Source: Candidatus Enterococcus moelleringii (GTDB lineage: Bacteria; Bacillota; Bacilli; Lactobacillales; Enterococcaceae). From it: a DNA stretch of 64,000 nucleotides. The notes beneath the pieces were generated by a model. The model searched no databases and had not been told where the DNA came from. It worked only from the letters and a program-made list of their open reading frames with translations. The position numbers were made by a program, and so were the translations under genes. Location of the stretch: positions 172,298 through 236,297 of the forward strand of contig NZ_JAFREM010000012.1 in the NCBI RefSeq assembly GCF_017377575.1, given 5' to 3'. Of the stretch, positions 42,818-51,125 are shown in pieces; the first letter of the stretch is position 1, and every line of letters starts with the position of its first letter.

Positions 42818-43231
42818 CTATTCTTCCATATTGACTTGCAAATAATTATTTACATCGATAAATGTTTCCGGTGCCTGGCTTAACAGCTTGGCGCTGATGT
42901 CTTCGGTCGTAAGCTCTTCGTTCATCCGTGACATGAAAGCTTCCAGCACCATCGGCAGGTTCATGCCGGTAATGTGACGAATTGGGTAGTCACCCATTAA
43001 GCCAACCACTGCGTTAAAAGGACTGCCGCTAAACAAATCAGTGAAACAGATAATGTCCTCGCCGCCGCCAAATTCTTCAATCGCCTGCTGCACCTGATCC
43101 TTCAGTCCGCCAATATCGTCGGTGGGATACAGACCAAACGCTTTCGCCTCATCTTGTTCCCCGACGATCATCTGGGCACTTCCCAGCATACTTTTTGCCA
43201 AATCTCCATGGGATACAAAAATATACTTCAT
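42818..43231 (-). CDS. PTS mannose/fructose/sorbose-family EIIA
   Basis: 137 aa cytoplasmic EIIA with the active His8 in FVSHGDLAKSMLGSA and the later segment ICFTDLFSGSPFNAV. It is separate from EIIB, whereas many mannose permeases have an EIIAB fusion. It follows the PRD regulator gene by 16 bases. Confidence 0.94.
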   Translation of the reverse strand: MKYIFVSHGDLAKSMLGSAQMIVGEQDEAKAFGLYPTDDIGGLKDQVQQAIEEFGGGEDIICFTDLFSGSPFNAVVGLMGDYPIRHITGMNLPMVLEAFMSRMNEELTTEDISAKLLSQAPETFIDVNNYLQVNMEE

Positions 43232-43247
43232 ACTTCATCCTCCTAAT

Positions 43248-45149
43248 CTAAATGTATTCATCCAATAGCTGCGACAAATTCTCTCGGAAATTTTCGAAGG
43301 TCGGCTCTTTAATCAAACGATCCACAAAGCCCTTTTCTTGAATAATTTTCCCCAGATAGTTCCACAGCTGAAACACTTTTGCATTATTTTTTTCGATAGC
43401 TACTAACATGACTAAACGAACTTTGTTGCCATCGGTATCCCAATCCAGCGGTTCCTTCAGTAAAATCACCGATACAAAGGTCTCTGCCAAAATCGGATTA
43501 ATCGGATGGGGCAACGCAATTCCGTTACCGAAGTAACTGCTGCCTAAGCCTTCTCTTAACCCCACCGCTTCTCTTAACTGGAAGACCTTGTCCCCCACTT
43601 TGGAAACTGAGTTGGAACAGATCTTATCCAAGACCTCTTCCTTACTAACGAAGCTGCCGTAATGGAACAACTCCTCATTAAACAAATTAACGATTTCGAA
43701 TTTGTCGTTGAAGCCGTCGATGGCTAACTTTATTTTTGAGTACTCCGCTTCACTTGGGTAAAAACTGATTAAGATGGCGCCGATGTTTTCCGTCAGCTCC
43801 GTCTGTTCCGTGGTAAAAATCACATCATAGTCCTCTACATCAATCGAACTTACCTCGTGAGTATTCAACAAAGTCAGTACCGTAATTTCATTGGCAAACC
43901 AGGTAGCGAAACGCTGACGCAGCAGGACACTTTCACTGCGCTTCAAGCTGGTAATGATCAAAATCCGCTTTTTGCCAGAGATGTCATTGTATTTTTCCCA
44001 ATATTGATTGAAATAAATCGCTAGATAGGCAATTTCGTCTTCTTCAATCCGTTTGTCAATGTTTTCCTGCAGCAGCAGACACATAAAGGCGGCCATATCG
44101 AAGGCCAACGGGAAGGACTGCTTAATGTGATCCAGCAATTGATTGTCGTTTTGAATGTTGTATTCAATCCGCGTCAACAGCGGCATCAAGTGCAGTGCCA
44201 GCGAGATTCGCAAATCAATTTCTTGCGTGAAGTCGATGTCGAACTTTTCCTTGATCTCTCTTAATGCATACAAGATGAAGGTGTTAACTTCTTCAGAAAT
44301 ATAATCATCATTCTCATAATCGCTCTTGCCTTTAATGTAAATCGCCAGGTTGATAATTTCTCCTTGAGAAACCTTGAAGTGGCAGCGTTCTGCCAACCGA
44401 TCAAAGATTTCCTTGGACACCTCAATTTCTGAATCAAAATCATTCACTTCAGCTAATTCATGAGAACCAATGTAAAATCCGGTGCCCATTCGCTTAATCG
44501 CCATCTCGATGTGGACGATCAGATTTTGGAACAGCGTCTCGGAAATATGGTAATGGTGCTTCAACAGCACACTGACTAGAATTTTTTCAATATCCTGCCG
44601 CAGATTTCCTTGACTGATCATGCTGTTTTGGCTCTGATGATTATCCATGTGACCTAATTTCAACAAACATTTTCGTTTATTGTCTTCGCTGCCGACAATC
44701 GAAATCCCGGAGTTGCGTTTGCGTTCGATCTCTAATTGATAGCTGGACAGCAGCTTGTCGGCTTCCTTCAAATCCGCATTCAGCGTCGAAGCTGCGATAA
44801 ACAATTGATCCATCAAAAATTGCCGACTGACCGGTTTCATTTGATGCAACAGCAGGACACATAACTTTCGAATGCGATCCGATTGATTTTGTTCGCCTAA
44901 TTGATCCTTTGTCTCAAAGGTTGCTTTAAATTGCTGCGGATCACTGATGACTAATTTGCTGCCTTTAGAGGCTACTGAAATTAGCTCCGCATATTGGTTG
45001 CCGGTTAATTCTTCCCGGACTTTTTTGATGTCGGACTGGACCGTCCGCATACTTACTTTAAATCTGTCTACAAAATATTCAGCAGTTAAAAAAGAGGGGC
45101 TGTGCTTTTCAAATTCTTTCACGATTTCTTGTTGTCTTTTATTCAACAC
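43248..45149 (-). CDS. PRD-containing PTS-type regulator (BglG/MtlR-like) with EIIA domain
   Basis: 633 aa. The N-terminus is an HTH_11-type winged helix (LNKRQQEIVKEFEKHSPSFL and SMRTVQSDIKKVRE), followed by a second Mga-like helix domain and two PRDs (about 180-400). An EIIB-like segment (RILIITSLKRSESVLL, without the usual Cys) follows. At the C-terminus is a fructose/mannitol-type EIIA domain with the phosphorylatable His in GIALPHPINP. Such regulators are switched by PTS phosphorylation. GTG 45149 is chosen because GAGGGGG lies just upstream. It should control the operon it sits in; two similar dyads upstream of the aldolase gene are possible targets. Confidence 0.9.
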   Translation of the reverse strand: MLNKRQQEIVKEFEKHSPSFLTAEYFVDRFKVSMRTVQSDIKKVREELTGNQYAELISVASKGSKLVISDPQQFKATFETKDQLGEQNQSDRIRKLCVLLLHQMKPVSRQFLMDQLFIAASTLNADLKEADKLLSSYQLEIERKRNSGISIVGSEDNKRKCLLKLGHMDNHQSQNSMISQGNLRQDIEKILVSVLLKHHYHISETLFQNLIVHIEMAIKRMGTGFYIGSHELAEVNDFDSEIEVSKEIFDRLAERCHFKVSQGEIINLAIYIKGKSDYENDDYISEEVNTFILYALREIKEKFDIDFTQEIDLRISLALHLMPLLTRIEYNIQNDNQLLDHIKQSFPLAFDMAAFMCLLLQENIDKRIEEDEIAYLAIYFNQYWEKYNDISGKKRILIITSLKRSESVLLRQRFATWFANEITVLTLLNTHEVSSIDVEDYDVIFTTEQTELTENIGAILISFYPSEAEYSKIKLAIDGFNDKFEIVNLFNEELFHYGSFVSKEEVLDKICSNSVSKVGDKVFQLREAVGLREGLGSSYFGNGIALPHPINPILAETFVSVILLKEPLDWDTDGNKVRLVMLVAIEKNNAKVFQLWNYLGKIIQEKGFVDRLIKEPTFENFRENLSQLLDEYI

Positions 45150-45176
45150 GCTGATCCCCCTCACGTTTTGTTCAAT

Positions 45177-46013
45177 TTATTTCCCGTTCACTTCTGCAAT
45201 AATCGCTTTTACTCGTTCTTCCACATTGACGATTGCATCTTTTGACAGTGCCATAATATCGAATTCGTTGTGATTTTTCTCATAGGCTTGTCCGAAGGTC
45301 CGTATGAAGGCTTGACGCAGATCCGAGCCGTAATTGACTTTGATCAAGTTTTGTTCTTTGGCTTTTCTGACTTGATCAAAAGGAATCCCTGATCCGCCAT
45401 GTAAAACTAAAGGAACCTTCGACAGCTGGGCGATTTCTTCTAATAATGGGAAGTCCAGATTCGGCGCTAAGTCCATGCCGTGAACATTGCCGATCGATAC
45501 CGCTAGCAGATCGCAATTGGTGCGTTCCACAAATTCCGCGACATCGTTAGGATCCGTCTTGGCATCCTCTTCTGAGATATGATCGTCTTCTTTTCCGCCG
45601 ATCGCGCCTAATTCCGCTTCAACCGGAATGCCGTAAAAGTGACAATACTCAACCGTACGTTTAACTTCCTCAATGTTTTCTTCAAATGGCAGATGCGATG
45701 CGTCCACCATAATTGAAGTAAAGCCAGCATCGATACAGGCTTTCACATCTTCAAAGCTTTTCCCGTGATCCAAGTGCAACGCAATTGGTGTCGAGACATC
45801 CTGCATCACTGACTTCACCATATCGGCAATAATTTTCGGACTGGAAAGCTTCAAGTTGCTGGATGAAATAGCAATGTAGCCGCCTAAGCCCGTCGCTTGG
45901 TAACCTTTAATAATTGCTGCGGTTAATTCATAATTTGTTGTATTGAATGCAGGTAAGACCAAGCCCTTTTCTTTTGCGTAATCCATCAGCTTAAACCCAT
46001 TCACAAGTTGCAT
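45177..46013 (-). CDS. Class II fructose/tagatose-bisphosphate aldolase family
   Basis: 278 aa. Zinc ligands and active-site segments are visible: LHLDHGKSFEDVKACIDAGF, IPVEAELGAIGG, VSIGNVHGM and LVLHGGSGIP, as in GatY/KbaY/FbaA. It cleaves a ketose bisphosphate into dihydroxyacetone phosphate and an aldehyde phosphate. It is the first gene of the nine-gene operon and likely finishes the pathway begun by PTS uptake, dehydrogenase and kinase. A TATAAG lies about 40 bases before the start. A paralogue of the family is encoded at 53568-54446. Confidence 0.92.
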   Translation of the reverse strand: MQLVNGFKLMDYAKEKGLVLPAFNTTNYELTAAIIKGYQATGLGGYIAISSSNLKLSSPKIIADMVKSVMQDVSTPIALHLDHGKSFEDVKACIDAGFTSIMVDASHLPFEENIEEVKRTVEYCHFYGIPVEAELGAIGGKEDDHISEEDAKTDPNDVAEFVERTNCDLLAVSIGNVHGMDLAPNLDFPLLEEIAQLSKVPLVLHGGSGIPFDQVRKAKEQNLIKVNYGSDLRQAFIRTFGQAYEKNHNEFDIMALSKDAIVNVEERVKAIIAEVNGK

Positions 46014-46081
46014 TGTTCAACCCTCTTTCTTCTCTTTCTACGTCTATCTTATACCGAAAAGAAAAGCCTTAGGAGCAGACA

Positions 46082-46105
46082 AATTGCAGGATTAATCATG
46101 CAATT
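46082..46105. promoter_or_regulatory. Dyad operator candidate, proximal
   Basis: AATTGCA-G-GATTAATC-A-TGCAATT is a 24-base inverted repeat with a single mismatched pair, about 30 bases upstream of the probable -10 of the aldolase/PTS operon. Likely activator or repressor site; the PRD regulator at 43248 is the candidate protein. Confidence 0.6.
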
Positions 46106-46251
46106 AATAATATTAAAAAAGACCAAAACACGAAAAACACCTCTTATATTGCGAATTAAACCTACTAATATCCGCTATTAGAATCAAATACTTGCTTCAA
46201 TTCACTATTTTGCCTTTTGCATTTTCAACACAACCTTCAACGAACAATCAG

Positions 46252-46270
46252 TTGCATGATATTGATGCAA
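46252..46270. promoter_or_regulatory. Dyad operator candidate, distal
   Basis: TTGCAT-GATATTG-ATGCAA is a 19-base inverted repeat with the same arms as the dyad at 46082-46105 and lies 170 bases further upstream. Confidence 0.5.
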
Positions 46271-46356
46271 TTTTTCATTTGTAAATGTGGAGTAACTCTC
46301 AATTTTTGCAGCAGGAAGTATTTCGTTTCCTCTTTTTTATCTGTCTATTTGACATA

Positions 46357-46387
46357 AAAATAGGAACCCCGGAGAGGCTCCTATTTT
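46357..46387. terminator. Terminator after the ImmA-like gene
   Basis: AAAATAGGA and TCCTATTTT arms with inner CC/GG pairing around CCGGAGA. T-runs on both strands allow either direction. Confidence 0.75.
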
Positions 46388-46502
46388 CAAACTACTATTA
46401 ACGAAAGAAAATGTGCTTTTCTTTGGTATGTGGTTGCTGGCTTTCGCGACCGTCGTATTGGTCGTCTACCAGCATGCGTAATGAATCTCATTACAAAATT
46501 GT

Positions 46503-47216
46503 TTACTCTTTGGTAAGTTTCTTCATTATATGCATCAGCCCTGGAAAGCCATTCATCTTTTCTGGATAGTCTAATGGAGACTTGGATGGTCTTCCATACA
46601 ATGAGCGTAAATGGATAAATTTGTTCTCCAGCGCATTTTCAGCAAGAACTTTATCTGTTCTCAGATCAGGATCTTTCAAATGCGTTTCAATTTCTCTTAC
46701 TGATAATTCCAGTTCGACAAAACGATGATAAACTGCTTGATATGGACAATAGGAAAGGTCGGCAATTAAGAAGAGAATGTCCAGCTCGCCCCATCCATCC
46801 TTTTTGTTATGCAGATAAATTGTTTCTACTCTGTCCTCAGGTAATAATAATGCCGTTGCAAAGTGATCCGCAGCCTGCTCGTTTTCTATTTTGGAATAGT
46901 TCAAATCATCAGACAGCTCCGTTTTACTGTAAAAATACCACAGCCCGCAAGCGATGCTGAAGGTTATGGTGCGCTTATTATGGAAAGTGTTAATACCAAT
47001 AAAGCGGTTTCCCTTTCCAGTTGCCGACATCCCATAGAAAGCTTGATCCTCAATAGATTTATACATTAAGTGAATCCCTTGTTTTTGAACAATCAGCTCT
47101 AATCCAGCACCGCAGAAGGTATTTGTTAACGAGTTCTCTTTCAAAAAACGGTCTGCTAACATTTCAGCCACGTTGTGTACTTTCGAACTATCGATAGATT
47201 CCTTATTCCCTACCAT
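46503..47216 (-). CDS. ImmA/IrrE-like protein with degenerate metallopeptidase site
   Basis: 237 aa. The second half of the ImmA/IrrE signature is clear: IENEQAADHFATALLLPED. The first half, normally AHELGH after a short strand (RFTIAHELGHYLL), reads RTITFSIACGLWYFYSKTEL here, so both zinc histidines and the catalytic glutamate are replaced. The protein should therefore not be an active protease. ImmA partners usually cleave or regulate an XRE repressor encoded beside them; the XRE gene lies three bases upstream on the same strand. It may have kept a sensing or binding role. No phage or conjugative genes are nearby. Confidence 0.8.
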   Translation of the reverse strand: MVGNKESIDSSKVHNVAEMLADRFLKENSLTNTFCGAGLELIVQKQGIHLMYKSIEDQAFYGMSATGKGNRFIGINTFHNKRTITFSIACGLWYFYSKTELSDDLNYSKIENEQAADHFATALLLPEDRVETIYLHNKKDGWGELDILFLIADLSYCPYQAVYHRFVELELSVREIETHLKDPDLRTDKVLAENALENKFIHLRSLYGRPSKSPLDYPEKMNGFPGLMHIMKKLTKE

Positions 47217-47219
47217 AAC

Positions 47220-47567
47220 TTAACACTCCTCCTGAAAAGAGTTGCTTAAGCGCGTAAAATCGTTCATCTCTATAATCCAGTCGCTGATAGCCTCTTTAGC
47301 GATGCCACTAGTTGCTTTACCTCTTACGTGAATGACATACTCCGAGCTGTTGATTGATTGATGCTTCGTCAAGTCAGAAATACGTACATCTAACACTTCT
47401 GCTAATTGTTCCAACACGTTTTGCGAGAAATTTCTTTTGCCATTGAAAAGCATAGAAATAAAGCCTTTTGAAACCTTCAATTCTTTTGCTAACTGTGCCT
47501 GATTTAGGCCTTTTTCTTCAATAATCCTTTGTAAGTTTCTTATCACAACCTGCCTTGATTTATTCAT
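47220..47567 (-). CDS. XRE-family transcriptional repressor
   Basis: 115 aa. The helix-turn-helix spans about residues 17-65 (LNQAQLAKELKVSKGFISML, then FSQNVLEQLAEVLDVRISDL). The C-terminal 40 residues (EYVIHVRGKATSGIAKEAIS and beyond) form a small unknown domain, perhaps contacting the ImmA-like partner. The gene is co-transcribed with the partner three bases downstream. A perfect inverted repeat at 47609-47631, about 45 bases upstream of the start, is a likely autoregulatory operator. Confidence 0.88.
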   Translation of the reverse strand: MNKSRQVVIRNLQRIIEEKGLNQAQLAKELKVSKGFISMLFNGKRNFSQNVLEQLAEVLDVRISDLTKHQSINSSEYVIHVRGKATSGIAKEAISDWIIEMNDFTRLSNSFQEEC

Positions 47568-47608
47568 TCTCTTCCTCTCCCTAATTCTAGAATATCAAAC
47601 TTCATATA

Positions 47609-47631
47609 AGTTCACAATATACTTGTGAACT
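47609..47631. promoter_or_regulatory. Operator candidate of the XRE gene
   Basis: AGTTCACAA-TATAC-TTGTGAACT is a perfect 9-5-9 inverted repeat just upstream of the XRE gene; a repressor binding here could block its own promoter. Confidence 0.7.
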
Positions 47632-47909
47632 AAGTTAACTTTGTTCAAATACTTCAACCATACCTTCGTCGCTGACTAAGTGTTCGTATTCTTTCAGGTT
47701 TGACACCGATTCCTTTGCCAAATCATGAGCGACAGTGTTACTTAGAAATCACGAGTGGGACTTCACATCTTCCTGACCACTTCAAGTTCCCTCCACGAAT
47801 GAAATTAAGCGCTATCAGTTACTTTTATTATACGTAAATGCCCATAAAAGAAAACCCGCAAAATAAATAGCCTATCAACCCTCGTCGATAGACTATTTAC
47901 CATATTTCA
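47632..47909. other. Upstream region of the XRE gene with a coding-like remnant
   Basis: Minus-strand frame ending at 47635 reads VAHDLAKESVSNLKEYEHLV and SDEGMVEVFEQS, which looks like the end of a protein. An in-frame stop lies about 33 codons upstream and no start codon with a ribosome binding site is seen, so it is probably the 3' end of a deleted gene. Nothing else is seen up to the hemolysin III-family gene. Confidence 0.35.
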
Positions 47910-48554
47910 CTAAATAACAAACTGATACATAAAATAATAGTGACAAGCCGCCCCCGCCAACACAAACAAGTGGAACAGCTCATGACTGCCAAACGCCGGA
48001 AAATGAAACTGCAGCCGCCGCGCCGCGTAAATCACCGCACCCACCGAGTAGCAAATCCCTCCAGCAGCCAACCAGAAAATCGCCGCCCTTGGCAAGACCT
48101 GCAGCAGCTCACCGGCAAAGAAAACAATCCCCCAGCCCATCGCCAAATACACCACCGTCGAAAACCATTTAGCATAACGAAACCACAGCACTTTCCCTAA
48201 AATTCCCACTAACGCCAACGACCAAATACTTACCAGCAATATCAGACCCGGAACCTTATCCAGCACCAACAAACAAATCGGCGTATACGTCCCGGCGATC
48301 AAACAAAACACAAAGGAATGATCGATCTTCTGCAGAATACCGTGAACTTTAGGCGAAATGTAAAAGATGTGAAAAACGGTGGAGGCTAAAAACAAGCAGA
48401 TCAGCGAGGCACCATAGATACAGGCTGCCACAATCGCCAGCGAACTTTCCGCACTAAGAATCAGCAGCACCGTCCCGCCAATCGCCAATAAGAATCCCCA
48501 CAAATGCAATAAACCGCTGGTGATACTATCTGCTTCACAATAAAGTTGTTTCAT
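47910..48554 (-). CDS. Hemolysin III-family (PAQR/YqfA-like) membrane protein
   Basis: 214 aa with seven membrane helices. Family motifs are present: HLWGFLLAIGG near the start, STVFHIFYISP, KIDHSFVFCLIAGTYTP and the C-terminal GSHELFHLFVLAGAACHYY, which supply the conserved Ser, Asp and His of the PAQR/CREST metal site. Cellular role in bacteria is not well established; haemolysis is a historic label. It is the last gene of a four-gene operon and overlaps the preceding gene by four bases (ATGA). Confidence 0.92.
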   Translation of the reverse strand: MKQLYCEADSITSGLLHLWGFLLAIGGTVLLILSAESSLAIVAACIYGASLICLFLASTVFHIFYISPKVHGILQKIDHSFVFCLIAGTYTPICLLVLDKVPGLILLVSIWSLALVGILGKVLWFRYAKWFSTVVYLAMGWGIVFFAGELLQVLPRAAIFWLAAGGICYSVGAVIYAARRLQFHFPAFGSHELFHLFVLAGAACHYYFMYQFVI

Positions 48555-49234
48555 TTTTCTTCACTCCTGTCCGCCAACTGCAACGCAGGATAAATTTCGG
48601 CTAATGATTCATCGTGAAAATGCTGATCAAGCTTTTGATCCAGTACACTGTCACAGCCCTGTCCCTGGCATCTTTCCGCCCAGCGATTCAAGGCCAAGCC
48701 AGAAAGAGTGAAGTTAAATAGGAAGAAAACCATCACCAGCCGCAGCGAAGCGCTGTGCTTCACCAAGTAACGGCGGATATCTTTCAGCAGAATCGGATAC
48801 AGTACTTTCAAGTAAACCGTGCCGAACACGCCCCAGTAAAACATGAACAACAAGCTGGTTCTACCTTCAAAATGATACGTCTGTTGGCTGAAATCCCATA
48901 GCCTGATTCCCAGCAGCACTTCCTCCAGCAGACTGCCGAAAAATTCAATACCGCCGCCTAACAAACTGGATAAAACAAACAATAGAATCGGATTTTTTCG
49001 ATTCCTTGGACCCAAAATCATGGCAAACAAAACAGCACCCACCCCATAAATCGGTACAAACGGCCCTAACACCAGCCCTTGGCGGGAGGTCCATTCCCCC
49101 ACCTTCACCCAGCAATAGACATTTTCAACCAAAAATCCTGCCAGAGCACCAATCACAAATAACCAAACGTAGCTGTGCCGTACCATTTTTCTGCGTCTCA
49201 TTTTACTCACCTTCCCTTTAATTGAATCATTCAT
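48551..49234 (-). CDS. CmpB-like putative ABC-transporter-type membrane protein (PF06541 family)
   Basis: 227 aa, perhaps 210 from an internal start, with about five membrane helices. WLFVIGALAGFLVENVYCWV, LGPFVPIYGVGAVLF and FGSLLEEVLLGIRLWDFS are typical of the family named putative ABC-transporter type IV, whose role is unknown. The C-terminal tail is soluble with a CxxxxC. Its stop overlaps the hemolysin III gene start. The gene is 38 bases downstream of the TetR gene and likely part of the same operon. Confidence 0.82.
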   Translation of the reverse strand: MNDSIKGKVSKMRRRKMVRHSYVWLFVIGALAGFLVENVYCWVKVGEWTSRQGLVLGPFVPIYGVGAVLFAMILGPRNRKNPILLFVLSSLLGGGIEFFGSLLEEVLLGIRLWDFSQQTYHFEGRTSLLFMFYWGVFGTVYLKVLYPILLKDIRRYLVKHSASLRLVMVFFLFNFTLSGLALNRWAERCQGQGCDSVLDQKLDQHFHDESLAEIYPALQLADRSEEK

Positions 49235-49272
49235 TTAATTTTGTGAGCTAGAAAATCCGGAGAAGTTCCAGA

Positions 49273-49935
49273 TTAATCTACAACATACGCGTGAATCAAA
49301 TTATCTAAACAAATTGCCTTGGCCTTTTCATGGGTAATCTCCTGGTCTATTTCATAGGCATCGTTCATGATGTGCATGCCCCAAAAAGCCATCACTTCCA
49401 CCATTGCCCGAGTTGCATAATGGATATCCGGCACTGCTCGAAGGCTGCCATCCTTGATGAACCGTTCTACATACTGATACACCTGCTTGAAAAACAATTG
49501 ACGAAAGGTTTGATAAGTCTCGGTTAACTCTGGCAAATCGTCGGGATTATGCTCGATGATCAAGCAGCCGACGCCATATTTGGCAATTACATCAAAAGCA
49601 TCTGAGAACATTTTCTCCGGTGTATACGCCGGATCATCGATTCCTGCCTTTAACGTTTTGGCGTTTTCCTGCAGCGCCGCATCGATTTCATCATCTAAAT
49701 AATCAAATTGATCCACCTGAATCGGATACTCCTGTTCCAGCTCCAAATAAGCAGGCTCAATCGTGCACTTCAAAATGAAGCTTAGCAACTCATTTTTCCC
49801 CTTGAAATATTGATAGATCATCCCGGTGGACAAACCGATGTGCTGCGCAATATCCTTCATCTGCGTCCGGGCATACCCTTTGTTAATAAACAAATGACTT
49901 CCAGCTGCATAAAATAAATCCAAACGATTCTTCAT
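49273..49935 (-). CDS. TetR-family transcriptional regulator
   Basis: 220 aa. The N-terminal HTH is typical: YARTQMKDIAQHIGLSTGMI and YQYFKGKNELLSF. The larger C-terminal ligand-binding half is specific to this protein. It is the second gene of the operon led by the DUF4097 lipoprotein. A dyad TTGAAC-N5-GTTCAA lies at the start of the operon just after the -10, so autorepression of the whole operon is likely. Confidence 0.92.
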   Translation of the reverse strand: MKNRLDLFYAAGSHLFINKGYARTQMKDIAQHIGLSTGMIYQYFKGKNELLSFILKCTIEPAYLELEQEYPIQVDQFDYLDDEIDAALQENAKTLKAGIDDPAYTPEKMFSDAFDVIAKYGVGCLIIEHNPDDLPELTETYQTFRQLFFKQVYQYVERFIKDGSLRAVPDIHYATRAMVEVMAFWGMHIMNDAYEIDQEITHEKAKAICLDNLIHAYVVD

Positions 49936-49952
49936 ACTTCGTCTCTCCTCTG

Positions 49953-50909
49953 CTAATCGGTGGTCAGCCGAATGTCGCCATTTCGTGTTTCTAATGTGAC
50001 CTTGTAGGCTGGATTCGATCCCAGCTCGCCGCTGATTTCTTTTTCGTCCCCTGACAGTTCCGAGAAATTGTCAGTTTGAATCTCGCCGTCTTTTGTCCTA
50101 GCGCTGATTTTACAGGAAGCATCCGCCGGCAAGCTTAAGATCAGGTCACCATTTTTGGCATTCAGTATTACGTCTTGATTGATCTTAGTATAACCCAGCT
50201 CCATCTCACCTTCACCTGTCGCCTCGAAAGTGCCCCCGCCCGTTAAACCTGAAGCAGTTAACGTTCCGCTTTTCGTCACGTAGGCAATCGGACCTGTCAG
50301 CTCCACTAATTCGGTGGAACCACTGGTAGTTTCGATCCGAAAATCTTCAGCTTCACCCGCAGCAAGCCCAACCGATCCACTAGTACTTTTCACCGTGAGC
50401 ATTTTCGCCGTAAGTTGGTTTCCATCAATCTCGCCGCTGGTACTAGTCAGCTTGAAAGACTCTGCCCTGCTCTCCCCCACCCTGATTTTTCCGCTAGTGG
50501 TATCCAAGGCCAGCTCCTGCAAAATTTCCTTTGTCTCCAACATATCGATTTCGCCACTGGTGGTATGCACCGACAAGCTTTGATCATAGGTGGCCGGCAA
50601 AACGAGCTCTACATAAGACTGAAAACTAGCCCGCCGCGGCCGTTTTCCTTCAGTGATTGACAATTCTTGACCTTTCTCATCAATTGAAGCATAGTATTTT
50701 TCATTATCTTCATTCATATATTCCTTCAGAATAATCGTATCTTCCTCGTGAAAGCCGACACTCACATCATCCGCATCGTAATCCACCGCGATTTGACTAA
50801 ACTCATGATCCAATTTCTGAGTGTTGACTAATTTCGGCTCAGAATCATTCCCGCATCCACTAAGCAAAAGCACCAGGCAGCATCCCAACATGAGCCACAA
50901 CTTTTTCAT
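49953..50909 (-). CDS. DUF4097-family lipoprotein (beta-helical surface protein)
   Basis: 318 aa. Lipoprotein signal with lipobox LLSGC (about residues 15-19). The body is a DUF4097 domain: successive beta-strand repeats with the periodic motif TTSGEID, TSGKIRVG, STSGSVG and TKSGTL, which stack as a beta-helix. DUF4097 proteins are linked to envelope stress operons in Firmicutes. ATG 50909 is chosen over 50918 because GAGGAG lies nine bases upstream. It heads the operon DUF4097-TetR-CmpB-like-hemolysin III. Confidence 0.88.
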   Translation of the reverse strand: MKKLWLMLGCCLVLLLSGCGNDSEPKLVNTQKLDHEFSQIAVDYDADDVSVGFHEEDTIILKEYMNEDNEKYYASIDEKGQELSITEGKRPRRASFQSYVELVLPATYDQSLSVHTTSGEIDMLETKEILQELALDTTSGKIRVGESRAESFKLTSTSGEIDGNQLTAKMLTVKSTSGSVGLAAGEAEDFRIETTSGSTELVELTGPIAYVTKSGTLTASGLTGGGTFEATGEGEMELGYTKINQDVILNAKNGDLILSLPADASCKISARTKDGEIQTDNFSELSGDEKEISGELGSNPAYKVTLETRNGDIRLTTD

Positions 50910-50935
50910 CCCGCTCAACTCCTCAAGGAAATAAA

Positions 50936-50985
50936 TTGAACCGTTCGTTCAATTTAATTGTAAGCCCTATCAGCCATACTGTCAA
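50936..50985 (-). promoter_or_regulatory. Promoter and TetR-type operator of the DUF4097 operon
   Basis: TTGACA (50980-50985), 17 bases, TACAAT (50957-50962) on the minus strand, an almost ideal promoter. TTGAAC-CGTTC-GTTCAA (50936-50952) overlaps the transcription start and is a good TetR-type operator. Confidence 0.82.
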
Positions 50986-51125
50986 AATTGCTTAGAACTC
51001 TATCATTTATTCCACAAACCAGGTTTTCACCACTAAAACACGGACTTTTTCGATTATTTTCCACTTAATATGGCAAATACATTATAATATTAGTAACAGG
51101 AAACTGAAAAGGAAGTGAGATTGCG

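Larger units (their letters stand above)
46014..46356. other. Upstream region of the aldolase/PTS operon
   Basis: About 340 AT-rich bases with no gene. A TATAAG at about 46048-46053 (minus strand) is a probable -10. Two inverted repeats sharing TTGCA/TGCAA arms (46082-46105 and 46252-46270) lie upstream and are annotated separately. Confidence 0.5.
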
